Positions 31,491 to 33,434 of a stretch of DNA of 33,434 nt are shown one piece after another. Origin of the DNA: JBMNOI01 sp050942995 (GTDB taxonomy: Bacteria > Chloroflexota > Anaerolineae > UBA1429); the NCBI GenBank assembly GCA_050942995.1, contig JBMNOI010000030.1, positions 1 through 33,434 on the forward strand, written 5' to 3'. Under the pieces are notes generated by a model, which was not told the origin of the DNA, ran no database searches, and saw only the letters and a program-made list of their open reading frames with translations. The first letter of the stretch is position 1; each line of letters starts with the position of its first letter. The position numbers and the translations under genes are program-made.

Positions 31491-31548
31491 CGTTTTTGTT
31501 TTCCGCTCACTGGATTCGAAAAGTTCGGTCATTGCATGGCACAATACA

Positions 31549-31577
31549 GGTGCACCGCAATGATGATGCAGTGCACC
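31549..31577. promoter_or_regulatory. Dyad upstream of pstS
   Basis: GGTGCACCGCA (31549-31559) and TGCAGTGCACC (31567-31577) form 11-bp arms with one mismatch around a 7-base centre, between the aldo/keto reductase stop and the pstS start. It could be a pstS operator or the terminator hairpin of the aldo/keto reductase gene. I could not identify a Pho box. Confidence 0.45.
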
Positions 31578-31611
31578 CGATCTTGCGTTCATATCACGGT
31601 CAATGTAACGA

Positions 31612-32646
31612 TCACCAGGCGTAGGCCATGGGTGCGGCGCCTCCGAACCCGGGGAATATCTCATCCAACCGGGCCAGTACGTCATCGGTCAGTTCGATCT
31701 CGAGGGCGCGTATGGCTCCCTCAAGCTGGGCCATGGTACGCGGCCCGATAATGGGCGCCGTGACGGCCGGATTATGCAAGAGCCAGGCCAGCGCCACATG
31801 AGCCGGCTCTTCGCCCAGGTCGCGGCAGAGGTCCTCATAATCCTGAAGCTGTGCGCGCTGGGCGTTGGACAGCTTTAGCCCGGCGCGACGTCCCTTTTCG
31901 GCTTTTTCCAGCGCGCCGGCCAGCATGCCACCGGCCAGAGGGCTCCAGCAGATAAATCCCACTCCGTAAGTGCGGCACGCCGGCAACACCTCCATCTCGA
32001 CGTGGCGTTTTGTCAAGTTATAGACGCTCTGCTCCGACACCAGCCCCACCATGCCGCGCTTTTTGGCCTCTTCGCAGGCCTGCACGATATTCCACGCCGC
32101 AAAGTTGCTGCTGCCCACGTACGATATCTTGTCGGCGTTGATGAGGGTGCCCATGCCCTGCCATATTTCATCCCATGGCGTGCCGGGTGTGCTTCCCGGC
32201 GCGTCATAAAACTCGACATCCTCGCCCACCATGCTGCGATGATGCGGGGCGACGACGCCCAGATCGACATGGTGCATCTGATACAGGTCGATATGATCTG
32301 TCTGTAAACGCCGCAGGCTGTCGCGACAGGCCCGGCGGATGTGATAGGCGCTCAATCCGCGGTTGTTCGGCCCCGGCCCCATGGGGCCGAAAAGCTTGGT
32401 GGCCAGCACAATGCGATCTCGTCGTTCACCCTGTGCCAGCCATCGCCCGACGATCTCTTCCGTCAGGCCGTAACCCTGCGGCCGGCCGTAGCGGTCGGCT
32501 GTATCGAAAAAGTTGATGCCCAGCTCCAGCGCCCGATCCATGATGGCGTGGCTCTCTTGCTCGCCGGTCGCTACGCCAAAGTTCATGGTACCCAGGCACA
32601 GCCGGCTGACCCTTACGCCCGTGCGCCCCAATTCGGTGTACTGCAT
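31612..32646 (-). CDS. Aldo/keto reductase
   Basis: Predicted 344-residue NADP-dependent aldo/keto reductase with a TIM barrel. The catalytic tetrad is complete: Asp48 and Tyr53 in FFDTADRYGR, Lys84 in LATKLFG and His125 in LYQMHHVDL. The C-terminal cofactor-binding region AVTAPIIGPRTMAQLEGAIRAL is typical. The protein belongs to the YhdN/Kv-beta-like branch by its opening QYTELGRTGVRVSRLCLGTM. The ATG at 32646 has AGGAGG 8 bases upstream. It has its own promoter about 150 bases upstream. The substrate is unknown. Confidence 0.93.
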   Translation of the reverse strand: MQYTELGRTGVRVSRLCLGTMNFGVATGEQESHAIMDRALELGINFFDTADRYGRPQGYGLTEEIVGRWLAQGERRDRIVLATKLFGPMGPGPNNRGLSAYHIRRACRDSLRRLQTDHIDLYQMHHVDLGVVAPHHRSMVGEDVEFYDAPGSTPGTPWDEIWQGMGTLINADKISYVGSSNFAAWNIVQACEEAKKRGMVGLVSEQSVYNLTKRHVEMEVLPACRTYGVGFICWSPLAGGMLAGALEKAEKGRRAGLKLSNAQRAQLQDYEDLCRDLGEEPAHVALAWLLHNPAVTAPIIGPRTMAQLEGAIRALEIELTDDVLARLDEIFPGFGGAAPMAYAW

Positions 32647-32794
32647 GATGCGCCTCCTATCCCAGGATGGTGGCCGTTCATATCCGTATTGAGCGAATAA
32701 ACCTCGGGCGAACCATATATCCCGGTGGCCGTCAGCAGCGATCGTTCTCGGATAAACCGATGGGCCGACTCGTCAGATGTGATACCCGTTCTCC

Positions 32795-32822
32795 ATTATA
32801 GGCCGCCGGCATGGTTTGTCCA
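32795..32822 (-). promoter_or_regulatory. Promoter of the aldo/keto reductase gene
   Basis: Minus-strand TGGACA (32822-32817, five of six), a 16-base spacer and perfect TATAAT (32800-32795). The leader to the ATG at 32646 is about 140 bases. Confidence 0.65.
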
Positions 32823-32849
32823 GATGGGTGTCTTTACGAACGGAGAGCC

Positions 32850-33434
32850 TCACGGTTGACCTTTCCGGGGCGCCAACTCATCCAGCAGGTTGGCGATGAG
32901 CGGGGTGACCGCCTCGTAGGAAAAATACGCCGCCGCGATCTGTGCATTATGTTCGGCCACCTCGCGGGCCAGATCCGCATCGGCCAGCAGGCGGCGCACC
33001 TCTTTGACGGTCGAGTCGGTGATGGCGCCGTCGATCTCGACGCAGCGAAAGCCCAGCGGCGCCAGATCGGCCACATACACCGGATAGCGGTTGACCAGCA
33101 AGGGCCGTCGAAAATAGATCGCTTCTAAAAAGGCGTTGCCGAACCCCTCGACAAAGCTCGGATAGGTGACGAAATCGGCCAGCGGGTAAGCATCCCACAG
33201 ACTGTAGGTTTTGGTGCCGTTGGTTCCCGTCCGCCGTGAGGGGGCAAAGCGATGGGCCATGTAGCGCAGGTCGACCATAGCACGCTCGGCTAGCCCCTTG
33301 AGGTGGTGAAGGTATTCCACCCCCTCATCTCCTGCGTGGTGGGTGATGAGCAATCGCAGACGGGGGTTGCCCAGTCGTCGCACCAGCTCGATGCTCAGCT
33401 CGATCCCTTTGCGTGGAATGACGCGGGTCGGCTG
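32850..33434 (-). CDS. Glycosyltransferase family 4-like protein (partial, 5' end beyond window)
   Basis: The last 194 residues of a GT-B glycosyltransferase; the reading frame is open to the window edge, so the start lies outside. At the window edge it reads QPTRVIPRKGIELSIELVRR, a stretch typical of GT4 enzymes just before the C-terminal Rossmann domain. The nucleotide-sugar binding motif is YPSFVEGFGNAFLEAIYF, with the paired Glu residues of the E-x7-E motif. The donor and acceptor cannot be told from this part. An internal GTG at 33383 should not be taken as the start. It is on the same strand as the aldo/keto reductase, whose promoter lies between them. Confidence 0.88.
   Translation of the reverse strand, partial: QPTRVIPRKGIELSIELVRRLGNPRLRLLITHHAGDEGVEYLHHLKGLAERAMVDLRYMAHRFAPSRRTGTNGTKTYSLWDAYPLADFVTYPSFVEGFGNAFLEAIYFRRPLLVNRYPVYVADLAPLGFRCVEIDGAITDSTVKEVRRLLADADLAREVAEHNAQIAAAYFSYEAVTPLIANLLDELAPRKGQP

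Overview
The window is GC-rich (about 60 percent by eye) bacterial chromosome with no rRNA, tRNA, transposase, phage gene or CRISPR array that I can see. The mix of cytoplasmic glycosidases, TIM-barrel and Gfo/Idh sugar enzymes, a CxPxR sulfatase, a pst operon with two pstB genes and a two-subunit ABC exporter would suit a heterotrophic Chloroflexota (Anaerolineae-like). That placement is an inference from gene content, not from a marker gene.

Layout. 70-11404 is a carbohydrate block: membrane acyltransferase, mannonate-dehydratase-like TIM barrel, GH3 beta-glucosidase, a small orphan ORF, an RraA-like protein on the plus strand, a GH31 alpha-xylosidase of YicI type and a GH2 beta-galactosidase-like enzyme. 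The glycosidases lack signal peptides, and together they have the activities needed to trim imported xyloglucan-type oligosaccharides. 11581-14747 holds a RibD-like reductase with an internal pentapeptide repeat, then a plus-strand group: HipA-like kinase, an overlapping DUF3037 gene and an AlkZ-type DNA glycosylase-like protein. 15025-18123 holds a Gfo/Idh/MocA oxidoreductase, a flavin reductase-like protein and a zinc alcohol/polyol dehydrogenase. 18464-21725 holds two overlapping methyltransferase genes, one RlmM-like, and a sulfatase.

21872-26269 is a compact efflux module. A near-consensus promoter with an operator-like palindrome drives a TetR regulator and two overlapping ABC half-transporters, which together look like a TM287/288-type heterodimer with one degenerate ATP site. 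26362-31490 (minus strand) is a high-affinity phosphate uptake operon, pstS-pstC-pstA-pstB-pstB-phoU. Its two PstB subunits carry different motif departures (one lacks the Q-loop glutamine, the other has an altered signature), which suggests an asymmetric ATPase pair. An aldo/keto reductase and the 3' part of a glycosyltransferase gene complete the window.

Regulatory DNA. Several good promoters and terminator hairpins can be read. Three sites resembling the LacI-family operator GnAAnCGnTTnC lie upstream of the TIM-barrel gene, the Gfo/Idh gene and the sulfatase gene, two of them over -35 boxes. No LacI-type gene is in the window. The observations I rate highest are the asymmetric PstB pair, the kinase/DUF3037 pair and this possible LacI-type regulon. 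None proves a new system.
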